From: Amycolatopsis lexingtonensis
GTDB taxonomy: Bacteria > Actinomycetota > Actinomycetes > Mycobacteriales > Pseudonocardiaceae
NCBI RefSeq assembly: GCF_014873755.1
Contig: NZ_JADBEG010000001.1
Coordinates: forward strand, 1,366,501-1,430,500
Direction: 5' to 3'
DNA length: 64,000 nt
In this document: in pieces, positions 41,244-50,286 of the stretch
Position numbering within the stretch: position 1 is the first letter of the stretch
Layout of the letters: every line of letters starts with the position of its first letter
Translations under genes and position numbers: made by a program
The notes under the pieces: generated by a model
The model's database searches: none
What the model saw: the letters and a program-made list of their open reading frames with translations, nothing else
What the model was told of the DNA's origin: nothing

Positions 41244-42605
41244 ATGTCCACACCGCCCAGCGCCGCGGAGACGGCCGCGCGACCCGGTACCCCGCACGGC
41301 CCGGACCCCGCCAAGGTGCGCGCCGCGGTGCGCGGCGGGACGCTCGCCTACTTCGTCGACCAGTTCGACATCTACCTGCCGATCGTCGTGCTGGCGCCGG
41401 CGACCGCGTACTTCCAGGCGGCCAACCTGAGCGCGAGCACGACCGCGCTGCTGGCGTCGCTGGTGTTCGCCTCGACGCTGATCGGCCGCCCGCTCGGCGC
41501 GGTCATCTTCGGGCACTTCGCCGACACGGTCGGCCGCAAGCGCACGACGCTGGTCGCGGTCGGCGGGTTCGGCACCATCACGCTGCTGACCGCGTGCCTG
41601 CCCGGGCACGAGACGATCGGGATGTGGTCGGTCGGCACGCTCATCGCGCTGCGGTTCGTCGACGGCATCTTCCTCGGCGGCGAGTACACGACCGCGGTGC
41701 CGCTGGCGATGGAGTGGAGCCCGAAGCACAAACGCGGGCTCTACGCCTCGATCATCACCTCGACCTCACCCGCCGCGTACGCGGTGATCGCCGCGCTCAC
41801 GCTGCTGATGCTGCAGCTGCTGCCGTCGGCCGGCCTGCACAGCGCGTACGTCCAGTGGGGCTGGCGGATCCCGTTCTTCGTCGGCGCGCTGCTGGCCGCG
41901 GTGCTGTTCCGCTACTACCTCAAGCAGGTCCACGAGCCGCCGGCCCAGCTGACCGGCGAGAAGCACAAGCTCCCGTTCGTCCGGCTGCTGAAGAAGTACC
42001 CGCGGGCGCTGGGCCAGGTGTTCATCCTGATGACCGGCACCTGGCTCGCGACCAACATGGAAGCCGCCGTGACGCCCGCGCAGCTGAAGGCGCACCTCAT
42101 GCTGTCCAGCAAAGAAGTCACGCTGACGATGTTGGTGATCAACGCGTCCGCCGCGCTGTCCTACCCGCTGTTCGGCATGCTGTCCCAGCGCATCGGGCGA
42201 CGGCGGTTCTACATCGGCTACGGCTTCTCGATGGTCGTGCTCGGCGCGGGTTCGTACACGCTCCTGATGGCGTCGAACGGCGGTTTCGGCGCGGCACTCG
42301 GCTTCGGCGTGCTCATCGGGGTGTTCACCGTCGGCACGTTCGGCCCGATCGCGGCCTACCTGACCGAACGGTTCCCGGCGAGCATCCGGTCGACCGGCTA
42401 CGGCGTCGGCTACAGCCTCGCGCTCATCGCCCCGGCGTTCTACCAGTTCTACCTGCAGCGGTTCGACGGGTTCATGCCCGCGCACCTCGCCCCGGGCGTC
42501 CTGATCGTGCTCGCCGGCCTGCTGATCAGCCTGGGCGGCTTCCTCGGTCCGGAGACGAAGGACGTCGACATGGCCGACGACAGCACGATCCCGAAACTGT
42601 CCTGA
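41244..42605 (+). CDS. MFS transporter (metabolite:H+ symporter-like)
   Basis: The 453-aa protein has twelve hydrophobic helices, GHFADTVGRKRT between TM2 and TM3, GGEYTTAVPLAMEW, and a large central loop, as in the metabolite:H+ symporters that import organic acids. It is divergent from the catabolic operon and shares its promoter region, so it probably imports the substrate. A GGAGGACGACG ribosome site precedes the ATG. The stop is directly followed by the GTG of the next gene. Confidence 0.9.
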   Translation: MSTPPSAAETAARPGTPHGPDPAKVRAAVRGGTLAYFVDQFDIYLPIVVLAPATAYFQAANLSASTTALLASLVFASTLIGRPLGAVIFGHFADTVGRKRTTLVAVGGFGTITLLTACLPGHETIGMWSVGTLIALRFVDGIFLGGEYTTAVPLAMEWSPKHKRGLYASIITSTSPAAYAVIAALTLLMLQLLPSAGLHSAYVQWGWRIPFFVGALLAAVLFRYYLKQVHEPPAQLTGEKHKLPFVRLLKKYPRALGQVFILMTGTWLATNMEAAVTPAQLKAHLMLSSKEVTLTMLVINASAALSYPLFGMLSQRIGRRRFYIGYGFSMVVLGAGSYTLLMASNGGFGAALGFGVLIGVFTVGTFGPIAAYLTERFPASIRSTGYGVGYSLALIAPAFYQFYLQRFDGFMPAHLAPGVLIVLAGLLISLGGFLGPETKDVDMADDSTIPKLS

Positions 42606-43613
42606 GTGGACGTCGCCGGGCTTGCCACCGCCAATCCGGTGTGGGTCGGCTCTTCGGAGCTGACCATGACCCTCGACGGGATCACCGCGTGCGTCGACGC
42701 GGGCGCCGGGGCGGTGGTGGCCAAGTCGGTCAACGAAAGCGCCGCCGCCCGGGAGCAACTGGCCATCGCGGACTACGCCTTCGTTTCCGCGGCCGGTGAG
42801 GTGCGGTCACCGGGTTCGGCCGGGCTCGGCGACGGGCTGCTCAACCGCTCCGGGCTCGCGCAAGTGGACCTCGACGACTGGCTGGCGATGCTGGCCTCCG
42901 CCGTTTCCCACGGCGCAGCAAGGGGTTGCCCGGTGATCGGGAGCATCACCCTGGGCGAACCGGCCGGGGCCGCGCGGATCGGGCACGCGCTGGCTTCGGT
43001 CGTCCCGGCGGTGGAGCTGAACATCGGTGCCCCGCACGGCCGGGAGGCCCGCGCGGTGCGGCAACTGACCGAAGTGGACGGTGTGGCCGAGGCGGTACGG
43101 GCCGTGCGGGCCGCCGTCGAGGTGCCGCTGTTCGTGAAGCTGCCGGGCCAGGCGTCCGACGTCGTCGCGCTGGCCCGTGCGGCCCGGTCGGCGGGCGCGG
43201 ACGCCGTCGGGCTGGTCGGCCGCTACCCGGGCTTCCTGCCCGACCTCGACGGCGGTTCGGTGTTGGGCTCGTGGGGCGCGTGGAGTTCACCGGGGTGCCT
43301 GCCGATGAGCCTGTACTGGGTGGGCAAGGCGTTCCAGCGGCTCGACGTGCCCGTGATCGGCACCAACGGCGCCCGTACGGCGAAGGACGTGCTGCGGTTC
43401 CTCGCCGCCGGTGCGCGGGCGGTCGAAGTCGTGACGGCGTTGTGGATCGGCGGCCCGGCCGTGCTCCGGGAGCTGGCCGACGGCGTTGCCGGAATCCGCG
43501 ACGACTTCATCGGCAGCGCGCTGGCCGGCACCCGCGAGTACGCGGACGTGCCGCCGCTGCCGTCCCCGGCGTGGCTGCCCTACACCGCGCGCTGGATGTC
43601 GTCCGGGCGGTAG
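42606..43613 (+). CDS. dihydroorotate dehydrogenase-like FMN protein
   Basis: The 335-aa TIM barrel has the DHODH/PreA-family pattern VELNIGAPHGREA, VPLFVKLPGQASDVVALARAARSAGADAVGLV and VIGTNGARTAKDVLRFLAAGARAVEVVTAL. This is not pyrD by context; it resembles PreA-type dihydropyrimidine dehydrogenases that act on ring compounds, but without the NAD-binding partner. GTG follows the MFS stop with no gap. The 3' end overlaps the convergent iclR gene by 34 bases. Confidence 0.8.
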   Translation: MDVAGLATANPVWVGSSELTMTLDGITACVDAGAGAVVAKSVNESAAAREQLAIADYAFVSAAGEVRSPGSAGLGDGLLNRSGLAQVDLDDWLAMLASAVSHGAARGCPVIGSITLGEPAGAARIGHALASVVPAVELNIGAPHGREARAVRQLTEVDGVAEAVRAVRAAVEVPLFVKLPGQASDVVALARAARSAGADAVGLVGRYPGFLPDLDGGSVLGSWGAWSSPGCLPMSLYWVGKAFQRLDVPVIGTNGARTAKDVLRFLAAGARAVEVVTALWIGGPAVLRELADGVAGIRDDFIGSALAGTREYADVPPLPSPAWLPYTARWMSSGR

Positions 43614-44371
43614 TGCCCGCCCAGCTCGTGGGTGAGCTCCCGCGCGGTGTCGACCACGACGCGCAGCTCGGGGGTGTCGTCGCCCATCGACAACGTGTTG
43701 TCCGGGCCCACGATCGCGATCGTCGCGCAGATCCCGTACTCGTCGAAGACCGGGGCCGCCACGGCCACTATCCCCGGCGTGCTCATCGCCGAGCAGTGTC
43801 CCACCGCCCGGACGCGGTCGACGTCGGCGCGCAGCTCGTCCCGTGCCGTGCCGGAGAGGGTGCCGATAAGCCGTTCCATCGACAGCTGGTCGGCGTGGTA
43901 GGCCAGGAACACCTTGCTCTGCGCGGTGTCCAGCGGCAGGTGGCTGCCGACGCGCACGGACACCACCACGATCGTCGACACGTTCTCTTCGACCCGCGAC
44001 ACCACCGGCCCGGTGAGGCCCCACAGGCTCAGCACCACGCTCGTCTGCGTCGCCCGCGAGAGCGCCTGCATGTGCCGCGGTGCCAGGTTGACCACCCGGC
44101 GGTGGCCGATCGCGAACGCGCCCAGCTGCAGCAGGAGCCCGCCCGGCGCGTAACCGCCTTCGTTGCTGCGCTCCAGGAGCCCGGCCGCGACCAGGGAGGT
44201 GCAGTAGCGGTACGCCGTCGTGCGGTTGAGGCCGAGGCGCTCGGCGACCTCGCCGGCGGTGACCTCGGGCGTCGCCGGGTCGAACAGGGACAGGATCTGG
44301 CTGACCCGGCTGACGGCCTGGATGTCCGCCTGGTCGGCGCGGGTGTCCGGGGACCGCGTCGGTTTGGTCAC
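43580..44371 (-). CDS. IclR-family regulator of the catabolic cluster
   Basis: The 263-aa protein has a winged helix (EVTAGEVAERLGLNRTTAYRY) and an IclR effector domain (AVAAPVFDEYGICATIAIVG). Site D lies 31-45 bases before its ATG. Highly similar sites A and C lie before the DUF6282 operon and the MFS gene, so it probably controls itself and both operons. The effector is unknown. It overlaps the DHODH-like gene tail to tail. Confidence 0.92.
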   Translation of the reverse strand: MTKPTRSPDTRADQADIQAVSRVSQILSLFDPATPEVTAGEVAERLGLNRTTAYRYCTSLVAAGLLERSNEGGYAPGGLLLQLGAFAIGHRRVVNLAPRHMQALSRATQTSVVLSLWGLTGPVVSRVEENVSTIVVVSVRVGSHLPLDTAQSKVFLAYHADQLSMERLIGTLSGTARDELRADVDRVRAVGHCSAMSTPGIVAVAAPVFDEYGICATIAIVGPDNTLSMGDDTPELRVVVDTARELTHELGGHYRPDDIQRAV

Positions 44372-44401
44372 GAGGGCCTCCGCCGAAAGTCTGGTACCGC
44401 T

Positions 44402-44416
44402 GTTCGAATAGTGAAC
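44402..44416. promoter_or_regulatory. candidate IclR operator, site D (autoregulation)
   Basis: GTTCGAATAGTGAAC, an imperfect palindrome with GTTC/GAAC ends, lies upstream of the iclR gene. It shares GTTCG-N4-GTGAAC with site C. Confidence 0.6.
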
Positions 44417-44474
44417 ACAGGCTACCGGACGCCGACCGGGTTACCGGTCCACGACATTCGTTGTCACTTCGTCA

Positions 44475-44508
44475 GGTCTAGACATCCGATGGCTGGCCGC
44501 CCTAACCT
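44475..44508 (+). promoter_or_regulatory. promoter of the glycosidase operon with DasR-like core
   Basis: A -35 TAGACA (44479-44484) and -10 TAACCT (44503-44508) are spaced by 18 bp, giving a start near 44515 and a leader of about 58 bases. GGTCTAGAC (44475-44483) overlaps the -35 and matches the core of the DasR operator TGGTCTAGACCA. DasR represses N-acetylglucosamine-related genes, in keeping with the GH84 gene in this operon. The outer positions match less well. Confidence 0.5.
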
Positions 44509-44572
44509 GACGAACGTCCACCCCGTCCTGCCGCCGCCGGGTCTGTGGCCGCGGTCCGTCACGAGGAGAGTC

Positions 44573-46375
44573 ATGACGTTTCGCGGTCTGGTCCTCGCGG
44601 CCGCCGTCGTTTCCGGCACGGTGGTCTCGGTCCCGGCCGCCTCGGCCGACGGGTGCGGCGGCCCCATCCGGCCCGCCAGCATCATGACGGTCCGGGCGTG
44701 CGACAGCCCGGAGCGCGTGGTCGCCAAGGCCGCGGCCGTCGTTCCGCGAAAAGGTCAGCTGGCCTGGCAGCAGCGGCCGGTCACCGCGTTCACGCACTTC
44801 GGGATGAACACCTTCACCGACCGCGAATGGGGCTCGGGTGCGGAGCGGGAATCCACCTTCGACCCGCCGGCCGTCGACACCGCGCAGTGGATGCGGTCGC
44901 TCAAGGCCGCCGGTGTCACGCAGGTGATGCTCACCGCCAAGCACCACGACGGCTTCGTCCTCTACCCGACGCGCTACACCAACCATTCCGTCGTCGCGAG
45001 CCCGTGGTGGGTCACGCCCGGCTGCGCGGCCCCGGCCAGGGAGGCGGCGGAGGCGAACCGCGCCCAGGACCCGTCGGCGTACTGGCAAGCGCGGGCCGGC
45101 TGCGCCAACCCGCGCGGTGACGTCTTGCGCGACTACGTCGATTCGGCACGCGCGGCCGGGCTCAAGGTCGGCGTCTACCTGTCGCCCGCCGACGGTGCCG
45201 AGCTGCCGAAGCAGTTCTTCGCCGACGAGGTGCGGCGGATCGAAGCCAAGGTCGCCGCCGGGCAGCCGCTGAGCATCGAAGAACAGGCCACCTACGAAGA
45301 CCGGGCGAGCGCGCCGCAGGGCCAGGCGCGCTACGGGACCGGCAGCGCGGTCACCCGCCGGACCATCCCGACGCTCGTCCCGCACGACGACCGCGCGGCC
45401 GCGCTCGCCGCCGGGAAGCTGCCGCGGTTCACCGTCGACGAGGACGACTACAACACCTACTACCTCAACCAGATCTACGAGCTGTTCACCCAGTACGGCC
45501 CGATCGACGAACTGTGGCTGGACGGCGCGAACCCGTGGCGCGACCACGGCGTCAGCGAAACCTACGACTTCACGACGTGGTTCCGGCTGATCCACGCGCT
45601 GTCCCCGGACACCGTCACCTTCGCCGGGCCCGCCGGCGTGCGCTGGGTCGGCAACGAAGCCGGGCAGGCACGCGAAACCGAGTGGAGCCCGCTGCCCACC
45701 ACCGGCGATCCGGCCACCGCGCACAACGAGGAGCTGTTCCTCGGCGGCGCGACCGCCGAAGACCTCGGCTCGCGGGCGAAGCTGGCCGACCCGTCGGTGC
45801 GGTACCTGCAGTGGGCACCCGCGGAATCCGACGTCTCGATCCGGCCCGGCTGGTTCTACCACCCCGGCGAGCAGCCGAAATCGCCGGCACAGCTGGTCGA
45901 GATCTACCGCCGCACGGTCGGGCGGAACTCGTCGTTGCTGCTCAACGTCCCGCCCGGCCCGGACGGCCGGATCGCCGCCGCCGACACCGCCGCGCTGGCC
46001 GGCTTCGGGCAGGCGATCGCCCGGACGCAGGCCCGCAACCTCGCCGCGGGCGGCCCGCCGTCGGTCACGGATGCTTCGCTGACCACGGCGGAACGACTGG
46101 ACCGGCCGCTCGACGTCCGGCTGCCCCGGCCGGTCACGTTCGACCAGATCCGGCTCGGCGAGGACATCACCCGCGGCCAGCACGTCGAAGGCGCACAGGT
46201 GCAGGCCGAGATCGACGGCATCTGGCAGACCCTCGCCACGGTGACGACCATCGGCTACACGCGGCTGGTCACGCTGCCCGCGCCGGTGACCGCCGCTCAC
46301 CTCCGCGTCGTCGTCACGCAGTCCCGCGCCACGCCGTACTTGGCCACCTTCGCGTTGTACCGCACCGCCGTCTGA
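44573..46375 (+). CDS. secreted alpha-L-fucosidase (GH29)
   Basis: The 600-aa precursor has a signal peptide (cleavage near ASADG) and the GH29 fold: TAFTHFGMNTFTDREWG, TAKHHDGFVLYPT, the nucleophile Asp in DELWLDGANP, and SSLLLNVPPGPDGRI. The C-terminal 130 residues resemble a carbohydrate-binding/F5-8-type domain. The enzyme removes terminal fucose from glycans outside the cell. ACGAGGAGAG precedes the ATG. The GH84 gene follows ten bases downstream. Confidence 0.92.
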   Translation: MTFRGLVLAAAVVSGTVVSVPAASADGCGGPIRPASIMTVRACDSPERVVAKAAAVVPRKGQLAWQQRPVTAFTHFGMNTFTDREWGSGAERESTFDPPAVDTAQWMRSLKAAGVTQVMLTAKHHDGFVLYPTRYTNHSVVASPWWVTPGCAAPAREAAEANRAQDPSAYWQARAGCANPRGDVLRDYVDSARAAGLKVGVYLSPADGAELPKQFFADEVRRIEAKVAAGQPLSIEEQATYEDRASAPQGQARYGTGSAVTRRTIPTLVPHDDRAAALAAGKLPRFTVDEDDYNTYYLNQIYELFTQYGPIDELWLDGANPWRDHGVSETYDFTTWFRLIHALSPDTVTFAGPAGVRWVGNEAGQARETEWSPLPTTGDPATAHNEELFLGGATAEDLGSRAKLADPSVRYLQWAPAESDVSIRPGWFYHPGEQPKSPAQLVEIYRRTVGRNSSLLLNVPPGPDGRIAAADTAALAGFGQAIARTQARNLAAGGPPSVTDASLTTAERLDRPLDVRLPRPVTFDQIRLGEDITRGQHVEGAQVQAEIDGIWQTLATVTTIGYTRLVTLPAPVTAAHLRVVVTQSRATPYLATFALYRTAV

Positions 46376-46384
46376 AAGGCCGCC

Positions 46385-48241
46385 ATGACCCGCCACCGAG
46401 CCCTGTTCGCCGCCGTCGTCACGGTGGCCGCCACCCTCACCGGAACCGCACTACCCGCTGCCGCGAGTGGCACGCTTCCGGTCGTTTCCCCGACGCCGCA
46501 GCAGATCAGCCGGACGTCCGCGGACGTGCCGCTGCCCTCGTCGGTCGCGCTCGTCACCGACGCCGGTACCGACCCGGCGGCAAAGGAGCTGCTGACGTCG
46601 GTGTTGCGCGACCACGGCGTCACCGCGGGCGGCCACGGCCTGGCCATCCGGCTCGGCGGCACTGGTCGCGACGTTCCGGAGCAGGCCGAGGGGTACGCGC
46701 TGAGCGTGTCGCGCGGGGGCATCACCATCGGCGGCCGCGACGGTGCCGGGCAGTACTACGGCGTGCAGACGCTGCGGCAGCTGTTCGTCCACTCGGGACA
46801 CGGCTGGGCGCTGAGCGGCGCGACTGTCCGCGACTGGCCGAACATGGCCTTGCGCGGGTCGATCGAGGGCTTCTACGGTCCGCCGTGGACGACGGAGGAC
46901 CGGCTGCGCCAGATCGCGTTTCTCGGCGAGGTCAAGGCCAACACCTACATCTACAGCGCGAAGGACGACACGTACCTGCGCGCGCGGTGGCGGGACCCGT
47001 ACCCGGCCGACGAGCTGGCGACGCTCGGGCAGCTCGTGCGGTCGGCGAACGCGCACCACGTCGAGTTCACCTACGCGCTCTCGCCGGGCGTCTCCGTCTG
47101 CTTCTCGTCGGCGGCCGACATCGCGGCGGTGGAAGCGAAGTTCCAGTCCGGCTACGACCTCGGCGTCCGGTCGTTCTCGATCCCGTTCGACGACATCTCG
47201 TACACGAAGTGGAACTGCGACGCCGACCGGACGGCCTTCGGGGCACCCGGCCAGGCGGCCGCGGGCACGGCGCAGGTTTCGCTGCTCAACACCATCACCG
47301 AGAAGTTCGTCAAGACCCACGACGGCGTCCGGCCGCTGCAGACCGTGCCGACCGAGTACAGCGACCTGAAGGACTCGCCGTACAAGACCGAGCTGCGCGA
47401 GCACCTCGACCCCTCGGTCGTCGTGCAGTGGACCGGGACCGACGTCGTGCCGCCGAGCGTGACCACGGACGAAGCCGCGCAGGTGTCCACTGTGTACGGA
47501 CGCAAGGTGTTCCTCTGGGACAACTACCCGGTCAACGACTACGAGCAGTCGGCCGGGCGGCTGCTGCTCGCGCCCTACGCCCAGCGCGAAGCCGGGCTTT
47601 CGAAGTACCTCAACGGGATCGTCGCCAACCCGATGAACCAGGAGGCCGCCAGCGAGGTCGCCGAGTTCGGCGCGGCCGGCTTCGCCTGGAACGACGCCGG
47701 GTATGCGCCGCAGCGGTCGTGGCCGCAAGCCTTGGCGCGGCTGGCGGGCGGTGACCCGCGGGCCACGGCGGCGCTGACCGTGTTCGCCGACCTCGAGCAC
47801 CTGGCCCCGACGTTCGGGCCGACGCCGTGGCAGCCGCAGGCACCGGTCCTGGCCGCGAAGGCCGCGGCCTTCTGGAAGGGCTGGGACGCGGGGGACCACC
47901 GGGCCCTGGCCGACCTGCGGGCGTACGCGGTCCGCATCCGTGACGCCGCCGGCGTGATCCGGGACGGGCGGGTGCAGCGCGCGTTCGTCACCGACGCACG
48001 CCCGTGGCTCGACGCCACCACACTGTGGGGCGGTGCGCTGGTGACCCGGCTCGACGCCTTGGCCGCCGCCACCCGCGGCGACCAGGCGAAGGCCGACCGC
48101 CTCACCGCGGCCGGCGACGACCTCGTCACGCGGGCGCAGGCGGTGAAGACCGGCGACACCAACCGGTGGGGCGTCCGGCAGGCCCTCGTCGGCGACGGCG
48201 TCCTCGACAGCTTGCTCGTCCAGCTTCGGGGGCGGGCATGA
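46385..48241 (+). CDS. secreted GH84 beta-N-acetylglucosaminidase
   Basis: The 618-aa precursor has a signal peptide, an N-terminal GH20b/GH84-type domain (PTPQQISR ... GGRDGAGQYYGVQTLRQL), then the catalytic barrel starting RGSIEGFYGPPWT with the Asp pair in IPFDDIS. The family removes beta-linked GlcNAc (O-GlcNAcase or hyaluronidase-like) by substrate-assisted catalysis. The helical tail is typical of the family. The stop overlaps the GH35 start as ATGA. Confidence 0.92.
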   Translation: MTRHRALFAAVVTVAATLTGTALPAAASGTLPVVSPTPQQISRTSADVPLPSSVALVTDAGTDPAAKELLTSVLRDHGVTAGGHGLAIRLGGTGRDVPEQAEGYALSVSRGGITIGGRDGAGQYYGVQTLRQLFVHSGHGWALSGATVRDWPNMALRGSIEGFYGPPWTTEDRLRQIAFLGEVKANTYIYSAKDDTYLRARWRDPYPADELATLGQLVRSANAHHVEFTYALSPGVSVCFSSAADIAAVEAKFQSGYDLGVRSFSIPFDDISYTKWNCDADRTAFGAPGQAAAGTAQVSLLNTITEKFVKTHDGVRPLQTVPTEYSDLKDSPYKTELREHLDPSVVVQWTGTDVVPPSVTTDEAAQVSTVYGRKVFLWDNYPVNDYEQSAGRLLLAPYAQREAGLSKYLNGIVANPMNQEAASEVAEFGAAGFAWNDAGYAPQRSWPQALARLAGGDPRATAALTVFADLEHLAPTFGPTPWQPQAPVLAAKAAAFWKGWDAGDHRALADLRAYAVRIRDAAGVIRDGRVQRAFVTDARPWLDATTLWGGALVTRLDALAAATRGDQAKADRLTAAGDDLVTRAQAVKTGDTNRWGVRQALVGDGVLDSLLVQLRGRA

Positions 48242-50061
48242 ACGTGAGCAGGCGGAGCTTCCTCAGCGGCGCGGCGGCGATCACGGCCGGCGCGGTGCTG
48301 GCCGGCCCGGCGGGTGCCGCGGGACGGCGCGGGCTGAGCGTGTCGGGCGAGAAGTTCCTGCTGGACGGCAAGCCGTTCCAGATCGTCTCGGGTGCCGTGC
48401 ACTACTTCCGCATCCACCCGGACCAGTGGCGGGACCGCCTCGAACGGCTGAAAGCGCTGGGGCTCAACACGATCGAAACGTACGTGCCGTGGAACTTCCA
48501 CCAGCCGAAGCCGGGCCGCGCCGACTTCGGCGGCTGGCGCGACCTTCCGGCGTTCATCCGGCTCGCGGGCGAGCTCGGGTTCCCGGTGATCGTGCGGCCC
48601 AGCCCGTACATCTGCGCGGAATGGGAGTTCGGCGGGCTCCCGGCGTGGCTGCTGGCCGACCGGGACCTGGAGCTGCGCTGCGCGGACCCGGCGTACCTGA
48701 CGGCCGTCGACGCCTGGTACGACCAGCTGATCCCGCGGCTGGCGCCACTGGAGGCCCAGCACGGCGGCCCGATCGTCGCCGTCCAGATCGAGAACGAATA
48801 CGGCAGCTACGGCAACGACACGAGCTACCTGGCCCACCTGCGCGACGGCTTGCGAAGCCGGGGGATGACGAGCCTGCTGTTCGCCGCGGACGGCGCGTCG
48901 GACTTCTTCCTGCGGTTCGGCTCGCTGCCGGGCACCTTCGAGGCAGGCACCGGTGACGGCGACCCCGCACCGAGCCTGGCCGCGCTCAAGACGTTCCAGC
49001 CGGGCCAGCCGGTCCTCATGGCCGAGTACTGGGACGGCTGGTTCGACCACTGGGGCGACCAGCACAACACGCGCGACCCGGCGCAACTGGCGTCCTATGT
49101 GGATTCTCTGCTGGCCACCGGGGCGTCGATCAACCTCTACATGGCCTGCGGTGGCACGAACTTCGGGTTCACCGCCGGGGCCAACACCTCCGGCACCACC
49201 TACCAGCCGACGGTGACCAGCTACGACTACGACTCCCCGGTCGGCGAGGCGGGCGACCTCGGCGCCAAGTTCACCGCGCTGCGGCCCGTGCTGACGAGGT
49301 ACACCGGCGTCTCCGCACCGGTGCCCGCCCGGTCGGCCCGGCTCGTGGCGCGGACGCTGGCGCCGTCGGGTTCGGTGCCGCTGCTGGATTCCCTGGACGT
49401 GCTGTCGAAGCCGGTCCGGTCCGCACAGCCGGTACCGATGGAACGCCTCGGCCAGGCGACCGGCCTGATCCACTACCGCACCACGGTCCAGGGCCCGCAT
49501 TCCGGACCGCTGAGCATCCACGGCCTGGCCGACCGCGCCCTCGTTTTCGTGGACGGTTCGCCGCTGGGCGTGCTGGACCGCAACCGGCCGTCGGGGACAC
49601 TGGACCTGAAGCTGACGAAGCCGTCGACGCGGCTGGACATCCTGGTCGACGCGATGGGGCGGGTGAACTACGGCCCCTATCTCGCCGACCGCAAGGGGAT
49701 CGACGGCTGGGTGGCGATGAGCACGCAGCAGAAGCTGTTCGGTTGGGAGATCCGCCCGCTCCCGCTCGACGACCTGTCCGGCTTGCGCTTCGGCTCCGGC
49801 GGCGCCGCCGGGCCGGCGTTCCACCGCTTCACCACCGACATCGCGGCACCCGAAGACGGCTTCGTCGCCCTGCCCGGCTGGGAAAAGGGCGTGGTCTGGC
49901 TCAACGGCTTCAACCTCGGCCGGTACTGGACGATCGGGCCGCAGCGCACGCTGTACGCGCCAAAGCCGTTGTGGCGGAAAGGCACGAACTCGATCGTCGT
50001 CCTCGAACTGCACGAGCCCGGGACGACGATCGAGCTCCGGCCGGAGGCGGACCTGGGCTAA
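48238..50061 (+). CDS. Tat-exported beta-galactosidase (GH35)
   Basis: The 607-aa protein begins with a twin-arginine signal (SRRSFLSG). The GH35 barrel has the acid/base E187 in ENEYGSYG and the nucleophile E263 in AEYWDGW; two C-terminal beta-jelly-roll domains follow. It would remove terminal beta-galactose. Coupled to the GH84 gene by ATGA, it completes an operon for stepwise exo-cleavage of fucosylated, galactosylated N-acetylglucosamine glycans. It overlaps the small membrane gene on the other strand at the very end. Confidence 0.92.
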   Translation: MNVSRRSFLSGAAAITAGAVLAGPAGAAGRRGLSVSGEKFLLDGKPFQIVSGAVHYFRIHPDQWRDRLERLKALGLNTIETYVPWNFHQPKPGRADFGGWRDLPAFIRLAGELGFPVIVRPSPYICAEWEFGGLPAWLLADRDLELRCADPAYLTAVDAWYDQLIPRLAPLEAQHGGPIVAVQIENEYGSYGNDTSYLAHLRDGLRSRGMTSLLFAADGASDFFLRFGSLPGTFEAGTGDGDPAPSLAALKTFQPGQPVLMAEYWDGWFDHWGDQHNTRDPAQLASYVDSLLATGASINLYMACGGTNFGFTAGANTSGTTYQPTVTSYDYDSPVGEAGDLGAKFTALRPVLTRYTGVSAPVPARSARLVARTLAPSGSVPLLDSLDVLSKPVRSAQPVPMERLGQATGLIHYRTTVQGPHSGPLSIHGLADRALVFVDGSPLGVLDRNRPSGTLDLKLTKPSTRLDILVDAMGRVNYGPYLADRKGIDGWVAMSTQQKLFGWEIRPLPLDDLSGLRFGSGGAAGPAFHRFTTDIAAPEDGFVALPGWEKGVVWLNGFNLGRYWTIGPQRTLYAPKPLWRKGTNSIVVLELHEPGTTIELRPEADLG

Positions 50062-50228
50062 ACAGCCAAGCCCACCTGCAGGAACGCCAGCAGCGCTCCG
50101 GGCCCGACCAGCAGGCAGATGCCGAGCCCGCCGAACAGGGGCTCGTCGGCCCGGTACATCCTCCACAGCAGACCGACGGCCGCCGCGACCGTGGCGGCGA
50201 GCAGGGTCAGCACGACAACGGACAACAT
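50058..50228 (-). CDS. small two-helix membrane protein
   Basis: A 56-aa ORF from ATG 50228 to TAG 50058 has GAAGGA in front of the start. Two hydrophobic helices (SVVVLTLLAATVAAAVGLLW and GLGICLLVGPGALLAFL) are joined by a short charged loop YRADEP. Its end overlaps the GH35 stop by four bases. No function is known. Confidence 0.65.
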   Translation of the reverse strand: MLSVVVLTLLAATVAAAVGLLWRMYRADEPLFGGLGICLLVGPGALLAFLQVGLAV

Positions 50229-50286
50229 GGGATTCCTTCGCGCAGCAGTGAACACAGCGCCAGGCAGAGGCGCCGTGGGAACGGGT

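Noticed and set aside
42606..43613. pyrD, housekeeping dihydroorotate dehydrogenase
   Set aside because: It is embedded in the catabolic cluster, its NIGAPHG motif deviates from the usual NLSCPN type, and there are no pyrimidine genes nearby.
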